Shown: positions 40,414 to 49,321 of the stretch, piece by piece | Position numbering within the stretch: the first letter of the stretch is position 1 | Layout: every line of letters starts with the position of its first letter | Notes under the pieces: generated by a model | What the model was told of the DNA's origin: nothing | The model's input: only the letters and a program-made list of their open reading frames with translations | Database searches by the model: none | Translations under genes and position numbers: made by a program | Assembly (NCBI RefSeq): GCF_937859865.1 | Contig: NZ_CALMAT010000174.1 | Location: forward strand, 1 to 56,909 | Direction: 5' to 3' | Length of the DNA: 56,909 nucleotides | DNA from: an uncultured Mucilaginibacter sp. | GTDB lineage: Bacteria; Bacteroidota; Bacteroidia; Sphingobacteriales; Sphingobacteriaceae

Positions 40414-41502
40414 ATGAGCAGACACGGAAGAATATTGGTAGCCATGAGTGGCGGTGTAGACAGTTCGGTAGCAGCGGTGATGCTGCATGAGCAAGGCTAT
40501 GAAGTGATTGGTTTGACCATGAAAACCTGGGACTATGCTTCTTCCGGCTCCAGTTCTAAAGAAACCGGCTGCTGCAGTTTGGATAGCATAAACGATGCAC
40601 GCGCATTGGCTGTTGGTTATGGCTTTCCGCATTATATTTTAGATATCCGCAACGAGTTTGGCGGTTCCGTCATCAATAATTTTGTGGACGAATATTTGGC
40701 TGGCCGTACGCCAAACCCTTGCGTTTTGTGCAACACACATATTAAATGGGAAGCTTTGTTAAAACGGGCCGATAAACTGGATTGCGAATTTATTGCAACT
40801 GGCCATTACGCCAATATTAGGCAACAAGATAATGGCCGCTACGTGATTTCCAAAGGGCGCGATGAGCATAAAGACCAATCGTACGTTTTGTGGGGCGTTT
40901 CGCAGAAGAATTTGGCCCGGACGCAGTTTCCGTTAGGTTCTTTTACCAAAGCCGAAATTAAAAATATGGCGGTGGAAATGGGACAATTGGAATTGGCTAA
41001 CAAAAGCGAAAGCTACGAAATTTGCTTTGTGCCGGATAACGATTATCGCGCTTTTTTAAAACATCAGGTAGAAGATTTGGAAGAACGCGTTGCAGGCGGA
41101 AACTTTGTTTTACAAGACGGAACCATTGTCGGTAAGCATCAGGGTTATCCGTTTTACACGATTGGCCAGCGTAAAGGCTTGGGAATAGCTTTGGGCAAAC
41201 CGATGTTTGTAACTAAAATCGAACCAAACACGAATACGGTTGTTTTGGGCGAACAGGAAGACTTGGAAAGCAGCGAAGCCTGGGTGCGCGATTTTAACCT
41301 GATCAAATACGAAAACCTGCAAAATTCAGTTGAAGCAATTACAAAAATACGTTACAAAGACCAGGGCGCTTTGAGTACGGTTACGCAAATGAACGATCAT
41401 TTAAAAATTGATTTTCATCACCGTGTTGCCGGTATTGCGCCAGGCCAATCGGCTGTATTTTATGAGGGGAACGATCTGCTGGGCGGAGGGTTTTTAATTT
41501 AA
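40414..41502 (+). CDS. mnmA: tRNA 2-thiouridine(34) synthase MnmA
   Basis: A 362-residue enzyme that thiolates U34 of Lys, Glu and Gln tRNAs. PP-loop SGGVDSSVAA near 11-20; the catalytic Cys in NPCVLCNTHIK near 105 and the second, persulfide-forming Cys in SYEICFVPDND near 205; GQRKGLGIA near 256 and the C-terminal beta barrel. Full family length. Sulfur is supplied by a cysteine desulfurase such as the IscS encoded at 54662. Short 5' leader. Confidence 0.96.
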   Translation: MSRHGRILVAMSGGVDSSVAAVMLHEQGYEVIGLTMKTWDYASSGSSSKETGCCSLDSINDARALAVGYGFPHYILDIRNEFGGSVINNFVDEYLAGRTPNPCVLCNTHIKWEALLKRADKLDCEFIATGHYANIRQQDNGRYVISKGRDEHKDQSYVLWGVSQKNLARTQFPLGSFTKAEIKNMAVEMGQLELANKSESYEICFVPDNDYRAFLKHQVEDLEERVAGGNFVLQDGTIVGKHQGYPFYTIGQRKGLGIALGKPMFVTKIEPNTNTVVLGEQEDLESSEAWVRDFNLIKYENLQNSVEAITKIRYKDQGALSTVTQMNDHLKIDFHHRVAGIAPGQSAVFYEGNDLLGGGFLI

Positions 41503-41518
41503 GTTTCACCGATAAGGG

Positions 41519-41545
41519 ATGCTTCTTTTACCGGTACTTTTTTAG
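41519..41545 (+). repeat. Dispersed core motif between mnmA and topA
   Basis: ATGCTTCTTTTACCGGTACT followed by TTTTTAG; type A, single copy, starting 17 bp after the mnmA stop. Confidence 0.75.
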
Positions 41546-41634
41546 TGTTTACAATTGGTTCTGTTTAATTTACAAAAATAAATATTGTAGTTAGCGCATT
41601 GTTGTGTTTCCTTTGCAAAAACTAAATTCCATTA

Positions 41635-43977
41635 ATGGCAAAAAATTTACTCATTGTAGAGTCTCCGGCAAAAGCCAAAACCATTGAAGGTTACCTTGGC
41701 AAAGATTTTACAGTAAAATCAAGTTACGGACATATCCGTGATTTGGTAAAATCTGAAGATGCCATTGATATTGCCCACGGTTTTGCCCAGAAGTATGAAG
41801 TTCCTGCGGATAAGAAGCAGGTAGTGAACGAGTTAAAGAAACTGGCCAAAGAAGCCGATGTGGTTTGGCTTGCTTCGGACGAGGACCGCGAAGGCGAGGC
41901 CATTTCCTGGCATTTGTTTGAAACTTTAGGCTTAAAAGATGCGACTACACGCCGAATCGTTTTCCATGAAATCACCAAACCTGCCATTCTAAAAGCGATA
42001 GAATCTCCCCGAAAAATAGATTACAACCTGGTTAATGCACAGCAGGCACGTCGCGTTTTAGACCGATTGGTAGGTTTTGAACTTTCGCCCGTGTTGTGGA
42101 AAAAGATTAAACCTTCCCTTTCTGCCGGTCGCGTGCAATCGGTTGCCGTTCGTTTGATTGTGGAACGGGAGCGCGAAATCAACAAATTTAAACCGGAAGC
42201 CGCTTACCGCGTCATTGCTGTTTTTACTACCGGAAAAAATAAAGAGGTTTTTAAAGCCGAACTGTCCAACCGATTTGTGCAGCAAAGCGATGCCGAAAAG
42301 TTTTTGAGCGATTGTGCCGAAGCCATTTTCAAAATCAGCAGTTTAGAAACCCGGCCATCAAAACGCGCCCCGGCTGCCCCTTTTACCACTTCAACTTTGC
42401 AGCAGGAAGCCAGCCGGAAATTAGGTTTTTCGGTTTCGCGTACCATGTCGGTTGCGCAACGTTTATACGAATCTGGGAAAATTACTTATATGAGGACGGA
42501 TTCCGTCAACCTATCGGATACGGCTTTGGAGGCGGCATCCAAAGAAATCAAATCGGCCTACGGCGATAAATATTACCAGTTCAGAAAATACAAAACCAAA
42601 TCGGCCGGCGCGCAGGAAGCGCACGAAGCCATCCGCCCAACTTATTTTAACCATCATACAACTGATGGGGAATCCGCAGAAGTCCGTTTATACGAATTGA
42701 TTTGGAAACGTGCTATTGCCTCGCAAATGAGCGAAGCTTTGTTTGAAAAAACGACCGCTAAAATCAGTATCTCCACCCGAAAAGAAGAACTGGTTGCCAA
42801 CGGCGAAGTGTTACGTTTTGATGGTTTTTTAAAAGTTTATTTAGAATCTTTGGACGAGGAAGAAGAAAACAAAGCCGATGACAACAGCGATAACGCCATT
42901 TTACCTCCGTTAGAAAAAGGCCAGCAATTAAACTTGCGCGATTTGAACGCGACAGAACGCTTTTCCCGCCCTCCCGCCCGCAATACAGAAGCCACGCTCG
43001 TAAAAAAACTGGAAGAACTGGGCATTGGCCGTCCTTCTACTTATGCGCCAACCATTTCGACTATCCAAAACCGCGGTTATGTGGTGAAGGAAGACCGTGA
43101 AGGAAAAACACGCAGTTTTAATGTGTTAACGCTGGCTAACAAAAAAGTAGTTAAAGAACAAAAAACAGAGATTACGGGTGCCGAAAAATCAAAATTGTTT
43201 CCAACGGATATTGGGATTGTGGTGAACGATTTTTTAGTGCAGCATTTTAACGGCATTGTTGATTATAATTTTACAGCGGTTGTAGAAAAAAAGTTCGACG
43301 AAATTGCACAAGGTTTGGAAGATTGGACCAAAATGCTGCATAAATTTTACGAGCCTTTTCATCAGGAAGTTGAAGACACAATCAAAACTGCCGACCGCAC
43401 ACGCGGCGAACGTGATTTAGGAATTGACCCAAAAAGCGGGAAAAAAGTTTCGGTACGCATTGGCCGATACGGCCCGTTTGTGCAAATTGGAGAAGCGGTG
43501 GAAGGTGAAGAAAAACCGGCTTATGCCAGCCTGCGTACCGGACAAATGATCGAAACGCTAACGCTGGAAGAAGCAATGGAATTGTTTAAACTTCCGAAAA
43601 AAATCGGTGTGTTTGAAGATAAAGACATGACGGTTGCCATCGGAAAATTTGGCCCGTACATCCGCCACAACAGCATGTTTTATTCGTTGCCAAAAGGTGT
43701 TGACCCGCTGGATGTGGACGAAAAAGCCGGTATCGAAATTATTGAAAACAAGCGCCAGGCTGATGCCGACAAATTGATCAAATCGTTTAAAGAAGACCCG
43801 GAAGCACGCATTGAAAACGGCCGCTGGGGACCGTATTTAAAATTTGGAAAACTCAACATCAAACTTCCAAAAGACAAAGAAGCAACAGAATTGACTTACG
43901 AAGACTGCAAAACTTTAGCCGCTGCGGCAGAAAAAGAACCCAAAAAGCCAGTCAAAAAATTTGCGAAGAAGAAGTAG
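41635..43977 (+). CDS. topA: DNA topoisomerase I
   Basis: A 780-residue type IA topoisomerase relaxing negative supercoils. Toprim domain at 1-120 (LLIVESPAKAKTIEGYLG, then WLASDEDREGEAISWHL with acidic triad); active-site Tyr in GKITYMRTDSVNLS near 287; HEAIRPT near 335; then GRPSTYAPTISTIQNRGYV near 460. The C-terminal part has three topoisomerase C-terminal repeats (IGRYGPFVQIG, IGKFGPYIRHN, GRWGPYLKFG) and no zinc finger, and ends in a Lys-rich tail (KKPVKKFAKKK). Complete. Confidence 0.97.
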   Translation: MAKNLLIVESPAKAKTIEGYLGKDFTVKSSYGHIRDLVKSEDAIDIAHGFAQKYEVPADKKQVVNELKKLAKEADVVWLASDEDREGEAISWHLFETLGLKDATTRRIVFHEITKPAILKAIESPRKIDYNLVNAQQARRVLDRLVGFELSPVLWKKIKPSLSAGRVQSVAVRLIVEREREINKFKPEAAYRVIAVFTTGKNKEVFKAELSNRFVQQSDAEKFLSDCAEAIFKISSLETRPSKRAPAAPFTTSTLQQEASRKLGFSVSRTMSVAQRLYESGKITYMRTDSVNLSDTALEAASKEIKSAYGDKYYQFRKYKTKSAGAQEAHEAIRPTYFNHHTTDGESAEVRLYELIWKRAIASQMSEALFEKTTAKISISTRKEELVANGEVLRFDGFLKVYLESLDEEEENKADDNSDNAILPPLEKGQQLNLRDLNATERFSRPPARNTEATLVKKLEELGIGRPSTYAPTISTIQNRGYVVKEDREGKTRSFNVLTLANKKVVKEQKTEITGAEKSKLFPTDIGIVVNDFLVQHFNGIVDYNFTAVVEKKFDEIAQGLEDWTKMLHKFYEPFHQEVEDTIKTADRTRGERDLGIDPKSGKKVSVRIGRYGPFVQIGEAVEGEEKPAYASLRTGQMIETLTLEEAMELFKLPKKIGVFEDKDMTVAIGKFGPYIRHNSMFYSLPKGVDPLDVDEKAGIEIIENKRQADADKLIKSFKEDPEARIENGRWGPYLKFGKLNIKLPKDKEATELTYEDCKTLAAAAEKEPKKPVKKFAKKK

Positions 43978-43983
43978 TTTGTA

Positions 43984-44010
43984 ATGCTTCTTTTATCGTG
44001 CAAAAATTAA
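43984..44010 (+). repeat. Dispersed core motif after topA
   Basis: ATGCTTCTTTTATCGTGCAA followed by AAATTAA, in the 45-bp gap between topA and the next gene, ending 13 bp before its ATG. Confidence 0.75.
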
Positions 44011-44022
44011 TATCCATTATTC

Positions 44023-44427
44023 ATGCTTAAAGACCTCCCACAAAATATCGTTGAAGATGTTGCCATTGCCGTTGCGCTGGAAGGCGAAGGCCCGGAAAGC
44101 AAGGTTTGGTATGTTTACCTTATCAACCTAAAAAATGAGGAACTAGAAAACGCGCTGGTTACTTCGCGCGGTTATGGGCATAAAGACGGCGAAGAAGTGA
44201 AAACTTCTGTTTTACGCCACGTTTTTCCGAAAGTTGGTTCCAAAAGTTTTGCTTTGATCGAGCCGATTGACGAGCAAACTTTCGGTTTAAACAATGAGTA
44301 TTGGTTGAGCTACTACATTAAGGACCAGATCTACGATAAAAAATTTATCTTTTTGCCCGAAAGCATTGTGGAATCCAATTTTATCCGTTTGCCGGTTTTA
44401 AACAAGCCGGGGGTGATGATTAGGTGA
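44023..44427 (+). CDS. Conserved hypothetical protein
   Basis: A 134-residue soluble protein (VEDVAIAVALEGEGPESKVW, VYLINLKNEELENALVTSRG, LRHVFPKVGSKSFALIEPI, YWLSYYIKDQIYDKKFIF). I do not know a characterised family; the composition and regular strands suggest a beta-rich fold. It is 45 bp downstream of topA on the same strand and possibly co-transcribed. Confidence 0.75.
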   Translation: MLKDLPQNIVEDVAIAVALEGEGPESKVWYVYLINLKNEELENALVTSRGYGHKDGEEVKTSVLRHVFPKVGSKSFALIEPIDEQTFGLNNEYWLSYYIKDQIYDKKFIFLPESIVESNFIRLPVLNKPGVMIR

Positions 44428-44474
44428 GGAAAAGCTGTCAGCAATCAGTTACTAAAAAGCGGGAAAACCTCAGC

Positions 44475-44501
44475 ATACTTCTTTTATCAGCCTAAATTTA
44501 A
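44475..44501 (+). repeat. Dispersed core motif, mixed type
   Basis: ATACTTCTTTTATCAGCCTA followed by AATTTAA. Together with the B core at 44524 it forms a direct pair 49 bp apart. Confidence 0.7.
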
Positions 44502-44523
44502 ACTGAAGTTGAAGGTATTTCGG

Positions 44524-44547
44524 ATACTGTTTTTATCGGATAACTTT
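44524..44547 (+). repeat. Dispersed core motif, type B
   Basis: ATACTGTTTTTATCGGATAA followed by CTTT; same orientation as the preceding copy. Confidence 0.7.
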
Positions 44548-44564
44548 AAGCATGTTTTCTGAAA

Positions 44565-44655
44565 GCCGAAAGCTGATAGCTTCAAGAAATTATGGCTTAT
44601 GTTTGACAGCTAAAAGCTGATTGCTGATTGCTAATCGCTAAAAACTGTCTGCCGA
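44565..44655. repeat. Short AGCTGAT/GCTAA-type iterated words
   Basis: AGCTGATAGC, AGCTAAAAGCTGATTGCTGA and TTGCTAATCGCTAA: iterated 7-mer-like junk typical of intergenic DNA in this group. Similar low-complexity runs occur at 19565 (GAGGT words) and 52040 (GTTGTGAG words). Confidence 0.5.
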
Positions 44656-44659
44656 TAGC

Positions 44660-44667
44660 TACCTTTG
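44660..44667 (+). promoter_or_regulatory. -7 promoter element of mqnC
   Basis: TACCTTTG matches TAnnTTTG; the ATG starts only four bases after it, so transcription would begin at or next to the start codon (a leaderless mRNA). Confidence 0.6.
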
Positions 44668-44671
44668 TTAC

Positions 44672-45796
44672 ATGAATACAGCAGAACTGTTAGACCGCGC
44701 CCTTCAGTTTGAGTTTTTAACAATTGAAGAAGGCCTTTTTCTTTACAACCATGCTTCTACCGCCGAACTGATGTTTACGGCAAACGAACTGCGGAAAATC
44801 CAGGTTCCTCATGGCAAAGTAACTTGGCAGATAGACCGTAATGTAAACACCACCAACGTTTGTATTGCCAATTGCAAGTTTTGTAACTTTTTTCGGCGGC
44901 CGGGACACGAAGACAGTTACATTACCGATATCGAAACCTACAAACAAAAAATCGAAGAAACTTTCCGTTACGGCGGCGACCAACTTTTGTTGCAAGGCGG
45001 CCATCACCCGGATTTGGGTTTGAAGTTTTATGTTGATTTATTTTCGGAACTAAAAAAATTGTATCCAAACTTAAAGCTGCATTCTTTAGGCCCGCCGGAA
45101 ATTGCACATATTGCCAAATTAGATAAGCTAAGCCACACTGAAGTTTTAGCGGCCTTAAAAGAAGCAGGTTTAGATTCGCTTCCTGGAGCAGGCGCAGAAA
45201 TTTTGAACGACCGTGTTCGCCGTTTGATTTCAAAAGGGAAATGCGGCGGAAAAGAATGGCTGGATGTGATGCGATCTGCCCATCAGCTTAACTTGCCTTC
45301 CTCTGCAACGATGATGTTTGGGCATGTAGAAACTTTGGAAGAACGCATTGAACATTTGGTTTGGATACGCGAAGTACAAGCCGAAAAACCGGCTGATGCT
45401 TATGGTTTCGTCGCTTTTATCCCCTGGCCTTTTCAGGACGACGGAACTTTGTTGCGGAAAGTGCGTGGCATCACCAATAATGTAAGCGGCAACGAATATA
45501 TCCGGATGATTGCTTTAAGCCGGATTATGCTGCCGAACATCAAAAACATCCAAGCTTCGTGGCTGACGGTTGGAAAGCAAGTTGCCCAATTGTGTTTACA
45601 AGCCGGTGCCAATGATTTTGGTTCGATTATGATTGAAGAAAACGTGGTTTCTGCCGCAGGCGCACCGCACCGTTTTACGGCAAAAGGAATTCAGGATGCG
45701 ATTATGGAAGCAGGGTTCGAACCGCAACTGCGCAACCAAAAATACCAGTGGCGCCAACTGCCGCAGGAACTGGAAGAACAGGTAATCAATTATTGA
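44672..45796 (+). CDS. mqnC: Cyclic dehypoxanthinyl futalosine synthase MqnC
   Basis: A 374-residue radical SAM enzyme of the futalosine menaquinone pathway. The cluster motif is CIANCKFCNFF (CxxxCxxC) near 68-75, with NTTNVC just before; LLQGGHHPDLGLKFYVDLF near 109-127; PGAGAEILNDRVR near 169; SATMMFGHVETLEERIEHL near 210-228; PWPFQDDGT near 257. Length and motifs separate it from MqnE. It implies that this organism makes menaquinone by the futalosine route. The stop overlaps a B-type core by one base. Confidence 0.95.
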   Translation: MNTAELLDRALQFEFLTIEEGLFLYNHASTAELMFTANELRKIQVPHGKVTWQIDRNVNTTNVCIANCKFCNFFRRPGHEDSYITDIETYKQKIEETFRYGGDQLLLQGGHHPDLGLKFYVDLFSELKKLYPNLKLHSLGPPEIAHIAKLDKLSHTEVLAALKEAGLDSLPGAGAEILNDRVRRLISKGKCGGKEWLDVMRSAHQLNLPSSATMMFGHVETLEERIEHLVWIREVQAEKPADAYGFVAFIPWPFQDDGTLLRKVRGITNNVSGNEYIRMIALSRIMLPNIKNIQASWLTVGKQVAQLCLQAGANDFGSIMIEENVVSAAGAPHRFTAKGIQDAIMEAGFEPQLRNQKYQWRQLPQELEEQVINY

Positions 45797-45815
45797 TACT
45801 GTTTTTATCGCATAA
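45796..45815 (+). repeat. Dispersed core motif, type B, at the mqnC stop codon
   Basis: ATACTGTTTTTATCGCATAA; the first A is the last base of the TGA stop. The hairpin terminator follows directly. Confidence 0.75.
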
Positions 45816-45845
45816 AAAAAGGAGCGAAATTTTCGCTCCTTTTTA
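45812..45845. terminator. Bidirectional terminator
   Basis: AAAAAAAGGAGCGAAA and TTTCGCTCCTTTTT form a long stem with almost no loop, between mqnC and the convergent ferritin-like gene; works on both strands. Confidence 0.88.
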
Positions 45846-45866
45846 CTTTTAATATTATTGACTTTC

Positions 45867-46751
45867 TTATTTAAAAAACGGTGTTACAATACCAACAACT
45901 GTTGGCATATCTAAAGGCTCATCAAAAGCTTGCTGAGCACTTGTTGTTGCGTTTGCACCGGCAATGGTGTTATAAGCCGATAATCCGGTAGCAACATTAA
46001 CGCCACCTTGAATTACGTTGTCTTCACCTGCGTAAGAAGCAGCAACTGCAGGAACGCCAGAATCATTTGCACCAGTAATCCATGGTCTGATAGAGTTAGC
46101 AGAAGTTGTTCCTAACACCAACTGTCTGTTGCGGCGTAATTGGCGTAAATGGGAAGCATGACGTGCCTCAACAGAGTGGATATCCAAGGCAGCCGTTAAA
46201 ACTGTTTTGTTGCGCAATAAATTTGGCGCCTGGCCTTTGTACGCTCTTACACCTGTGTCTTCAAAAGTGGAGGCAACTGCCAACCAAGTGTTGCTATTTA
46301 CATAAACATCGGCAAAAGTTCCTTGCGCAGTAAAATCAAAATTGGCAGCGGTAAAAGAAACTGGTGTTCCACCTAAAGAAGTGATTACGTTTTGCAAAAA
46401 CTTTACGTGGTTGTTTTCGTCCGTTTGGATCAAAGTTAAACCTGCTAATTCGCTTTGGCTTAAAGTACCTTTCATTACAGCGAATGCAGGGGAAGTTAAA
46501 CCGGCATTGTAAAAATTAGATTCTAAAAACTCTAATTGCAAAGCGTAGTTTAAAACACCAACGATACTGCTGGAAGACTGTTGTGCATAAGCTTTTTTAA
46601 ACAAAGAACCCAAGGCAAACGGCATGGCAGCAACAGCTACTTTTGAGCCAAAGCTGGTGATGTTTTTGATAGCTGCACGGCGCGGGCTGATCTTATCCTG
46701 AAACTCAGGGTCAACCTTTTCAATTTCTTCAATAATATTTAATAAATCCAT
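45867..46751 (-). CDS. Ferritin-like domain protein, exported (1)
   Basis: A 294-residue protein. The N-terminal segment carries a twin-Arg-type signal (SPRRAAIKNITSFGSKVAVA, about 22-41) and hydrophobic stretch to KKAYAQQ. The ferritin-like four-helix domain follows: VGVLNYALQLEFLESNFYNAG near 64-84 and QTDENNHVKFLQNVITSLGG near 107-126 with Glu/His metal ligands, then AALDIHSVEARHASHLRQLR near 187-206. The family (desiccation-related/ferritin_2) is of uncertain role, perhaps metal or oxidative stress. It is next to a second, diverged copy. Confidence 0.88.
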   Translation of the reverse strand: MDLLNIIEEIEKVDPEFQDKISPRRAAIKNITSFGSKVAVAAMPFALGSLFKKAYAQQSSSSIVGVLNYALQLEFLESNFYNAGLTSPAFAVMKGTLSQSELAGLTLIQTDENNHVKFLQNVITSLGGTPVSFTAANFDFTAQGTFADVYVNSNTWLAVASTFEDTGVRAYKGQAPNLLRNKTVLTAALDIHSVEARHASHLRQLRRNRQLVLGTTSANSIRPWITGANDSGVPAVAASYAGEDNVIQGGVNVATGLSAYNTIAGANATTSAQQAFDEPLDMPTVVGIVTPFFK

Positions 46752-46763
46752 GATTTTAATTTT

Positions 46764-47483
46764 TTAAGAGGTTGGTAGATCGTCTGCGTTGATAGGTGTG
46801 GTGATGTAGGCACTAGCCATTCCCAATACATATTGCGGTGTTTTTTCGTACTCCAAACCGTTTTGAGCAACATTAACAACATCCTGCCCAACAAAAGTAT
46901 TTGGAGAAACCAAATCCCTGAAATAAGCTGCATGACGGGCTTCAACAGAAACGATTTTACCGGCCAAAGTTAAGTAAGTTGGGTTTTGGATTAAATAACC
47001 TGCACCATTGTAAGCAGAAACACCTAAATCTTCAAAAGATTTTGCAGCAGCCAAAACACTTGCACGGGTTCCAAAATTGATGGCCGAGAAGTTAAAGGCA
47101 AGAGAGGCAATTGCATTTCCTGCTAAAGCAGCTTTAAAAAACTCGCGGTGTAAAACCTCGTGATTTCTAACTTCGGTAATCAAAATCTGCTCATCAGCAC
47201 TAAACTGCGTTGTAAAAGCACTGTTTGACACTACATTGATGTAAAAAGCAGCTTCTAATTGCTCTAAAGCATAAGCATAATTTAAAATACCAATGTCGCC
47301 GCTTCCCAAATAAACACCTGTAAAATTGTTTCTGTCTTTTTTACATGCTTCAGCTGCAAATAAACCTACTGCTGCAGTTCCTACACCAGCGTAACGCAGG
47401 ACTTGTCTCCTCTGCATTTTTTGTGATTGCTCAGCTTCCGGGGAAGTCAGGAGCTGATCACTTTTTTTTGTGAAAATTTCCAT
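46764..47483 (-). CDS. Ferritin-like domain protein, exported (2)
   Basis: A 239-residue relative of the downstream gene with the same domain: GILNYAYALEQLEAAFYINVV near 65-85, EVRNHEVLHREFFKAAL near 104-120, and VSVEARHAAYFRDLV near 174-188. It has a Tat-like signal QRRQVLRYAGVGTAAVGLFA and a lipobox-like EAC, so it may be a lipoprotein. The genes are 12 bp apart and are surely one operon; the tandem of a short and a long copy is recurrent in this phylum. Confidence 0.88.
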   Translation of the reverse strand: MEIFTKKSDQLLTSPEAEQSQKMQRRQVLRYAGVGTAAVGLFAAEACKKDRNNFTGVYLGSGDIGILNYAYALEQLEAAFYINVVSNSAFTTQFSADEQILITEVRNHEVLHREFFKAALAGNAIASLAFNFSAINFGTRASVLAAAKSFEDLGVSAYNGAGYLIQNPTYLTLAGKIVSVEARHAAYFRDLVSPNTFVGQDVVNVAQNGLEYEKTPQYVLGMASAYITTPINADDLPTS

Positions 47484-47750
47484 AGTAATAATTAGTTGAG
47501 TTTGATTTATTGAGCGATTTGATTGGATATACGTTTAGTGCTTTAATGCAGATTTCAAAATGCGATAGTTATTTTTGGTTAATTTTTTTGGCTCAATTTT
47601 TTTGGCGGAAACTACTTTAATTTAAAGCATCCAAACCTGTTTCTTTTAACGCAGCCCAATTGCTTTTGTTTGTGCCTTAAATACTTATTATTACAACACC
47701 AAAACCGGTCAATTATATATTTAATATTTGATTACTAATATTTTATACAA

Positions 47751-47762
47751 TAAAAGAAGTAT
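47751..47762 (-). repeat. Dispersed core motif, mixed type, within a dyad
   Basis: TAAAAGAAGTAT, with tail TAATATTTTATACAA; flanked by ATTACTAA and TTAGTAAT about 40 bp apart. Confidence 0.65.
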
Positions 47763-47885
47763 TTTTAGTAATAAGCAAAACCTTACTTATTTATTTCCTG
47801 ATGGCAACACTTGTTTATTTAAAATGAAACTGTATCAACAATTACTGTTTTGATAAAATCTTATAAAATTCCATTTAAAATAATT

Positions 47886-48035
47886 TATGAAGCTGTTTAA
47901 GTCTATACACCAAAAATGCCCATGCTTCTTTTACCCTATAAAAATTGGTGTAGGCATCAATCCAAACCAATTAAAAAAACAGGCACTTCCTATTTTTTTA
48001 GGTGATAAAAGAAGCATAAAAATAAATTTCTAAAT
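47886..48035. repeat. MITE-like element 7 (degenerate outside)
   Basis: Inner cores ATGCTTCTTTTACCCTATAA at 47921 (with AAATTGGTGTAGGC) and the complement of ATGCTTCTTTTATCACCTAA ending at 48017. A GCTGTTTAAGT word at 47891 resembles the left outer end; the right outer end is lost or degenerate. Confidence 0.75.
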
Positions 48036-48099
48036 AGCTTCTAAGTTTTCACCGATTGCTGCAACAATACAAAATCTGCAAAAGCAAAAACAGCAGGCA

Positions 48100-48111
48100 T
48101 AAAAACAGTAT
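48100..48111 (-). repeat. Dispersed core motif, type B
   Basis: TAAAAACAGTAT preceded by GCAAAAACAGCAGGCA; about 60 bp upstream of the GNAT-like start. Confidence 0.7.
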
Positions 48112-48145
48112 GTAATAAAATACGCCAAAAAGCACATGCTTTAAT

Positions 48146-48153
48146 TATCTTTG
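48146..48153 (+). promoter_or_regulatory. -7 promoter element of the GNAT-like gene
   Basis: TATCTTTG matches TAnnTTTG exactly, 18 bp before the start codon. Confidence 0.55.
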
Positions 48154-48171
48154 AGTTTTTAACAAACAGGA

Positions 48172-49293
48172 ATGGTTATCACAGAAGTACTGGACAAAAA
48201 GGGCCGTAAAGATTTTTTAGATGTTGCCAGGGACATTTACAAAAACGACCCAAACTGGGTTTGTCCGCTGGATGAAAACGTAGAAGCAGTTTTCGACCCA
48301 AAAAAGAACAATTTTTTTCAACACGGAAAATGCACCCGTTGGATTGTGAAAGATGACAGCGGAAAGTTAATTGGCCGTGTTGCTGCTTTCATCAATGAAA
48401 AAAAAGCTTACCAAAACGACCAGCCAACTGGCGGAATGGGTTTTTTTGAAAGCATCCAAGATGAAAAAGTTGCCTTTTTACTTTTTGACACCGCTAAAGA
48501 ATGGTTAAAAAGCCAGGGCATGGAGGCGATGGACGGCCCAATTAATTTCGGTGAGAACGACAGCTTTTGGGGCTTGCTGGTGGAAGGTTTTACACATCCT
48601 TCCTTCGGCATGAATTATCATCATCCTTATTATAAAGCCTTTTTTGACCATTACGGCTTTTACAAAATGTACGAGCAAATTACCAACCACTTAGAGGTTT
48701 ACAAACCTTTTCCTGACCGGTTTACGCAAATAGCCAATTGGGTGGCCAAAAAGCCGGGTTACGATTTCCAGAGTTTTGATGTTAAAAAAATAGACAGCTT
48801 TGCGGCTGACTTTATTGAAATTTACAACGATGCCTGGCATGATTTTGCCGGATTTACACCCATCAACAAGCAAACCATCCTCGAGAGTTTAGAAAAAATG
48901 AAAGCAATTATGGACCCAAAACTGATTTGGTTTGCCTACATAAACAACGAACCGGCCGCATTTATACTCATTTTACCGGATGCCAACCAGATGATAAAAG
49001 GCCTGAACGGCAAATTAAACCTGATTGGCAAACTGAAATTCCTTTACCGCAGGTACCGCGGCGTAAACAGGATGAGGGCCGTGGTAATGGGGACGAAGCA
49101 AAAATTTCAGAAACACGGTTTAGAATCGGCCATATTTATCAAACTGAAAGAATATGTGTACCCGCTAAACCAGTACCATGAGCTGGAATTATCGTGGGTT
49201 GGAGACTTTAACACAAAAATGCTCGCCCTGCATGAAGCTATGAATGCAAAATTTGGAAAAAGGCATGTTACGATGCGCTATTTGTTTAAATAA
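48172..49293 (+). CDS. GNAT-fold N-acetyltransferase-like protein
   Basis: A 373-residue cytosolic protein of a widely conserved Bacteroidota family with GNAT-like domains (YghO-like). An N-terminal segment FLDVARDIYKNDPNWVCPLD near 14-33 and DDSGKLIGRVAAFINEK near 62-78 precede GGMGFFESIQDEKVAFLLFDTAKEWL near 87-112 and the hallmark MDGPINFGENDSFWGLLVEGF near 119-139. No signal peptide. Its substrate is unknown; possibly lipid or amino-sugar acylation. Confidence 0.82.
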   Translation: MVITEVLDKKGRKDFLDVARDIYKNDPNWVCPLDENVEAVFDPKKNNFFQHGKCTRWIVKDDSGKLIGRVAAFINEKKAYQNDQPTGGMGFFESIQDEKVAFLLFDTAKEWLKSQGMEAMDGPINFGENDSFWGLLVEGFTHPSFGMNYHHPYYKAFFDHYGFYKMYEQITNHLEVYKPFPDRFTQIANWVAKKPGYDFQSFDVKKIDSFAADFIEIYNDAWHDFAGFTPINKQTILESLEKMKAIMDPKLIWFAYINNEPAAFILILPDANQMIKGLNGKLNLIGKLKFLYRRYRGVNRMRAVVMGTKQKFQKHGLESAIFIKLKEYVYPLNQYHELELSWVGDFNTKMLALHEAMNAKFGKRHVTMRYLFK

Positions 49294-49321
49294 ACGCAAC
49301 AAAAACCACCAAAAGTACAGC

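Larger units (their letters stand above)
47484..48171. other. Long intergenic region with several core motifs and MITE-like element 7
   Basis: 688 bp between divergent units, the longest gap of the window. It contains a core at 47751, a MITE-like element centred on 47970, a B core at 48100 and a -7 element at 48146. An ATTACTAA...TTAGTAAT dyad brackets the core at 47751. No small gene or RNA is recognised. Confidence 0.6.

Noticed and set aside
45155-45175. Core-like TTAAAAGAAGCAGG in mqnC
   Set aside because: Encodes LKEAG, a common peptide; it lacks the CAT end and the tail, so it is explained by codon usage.
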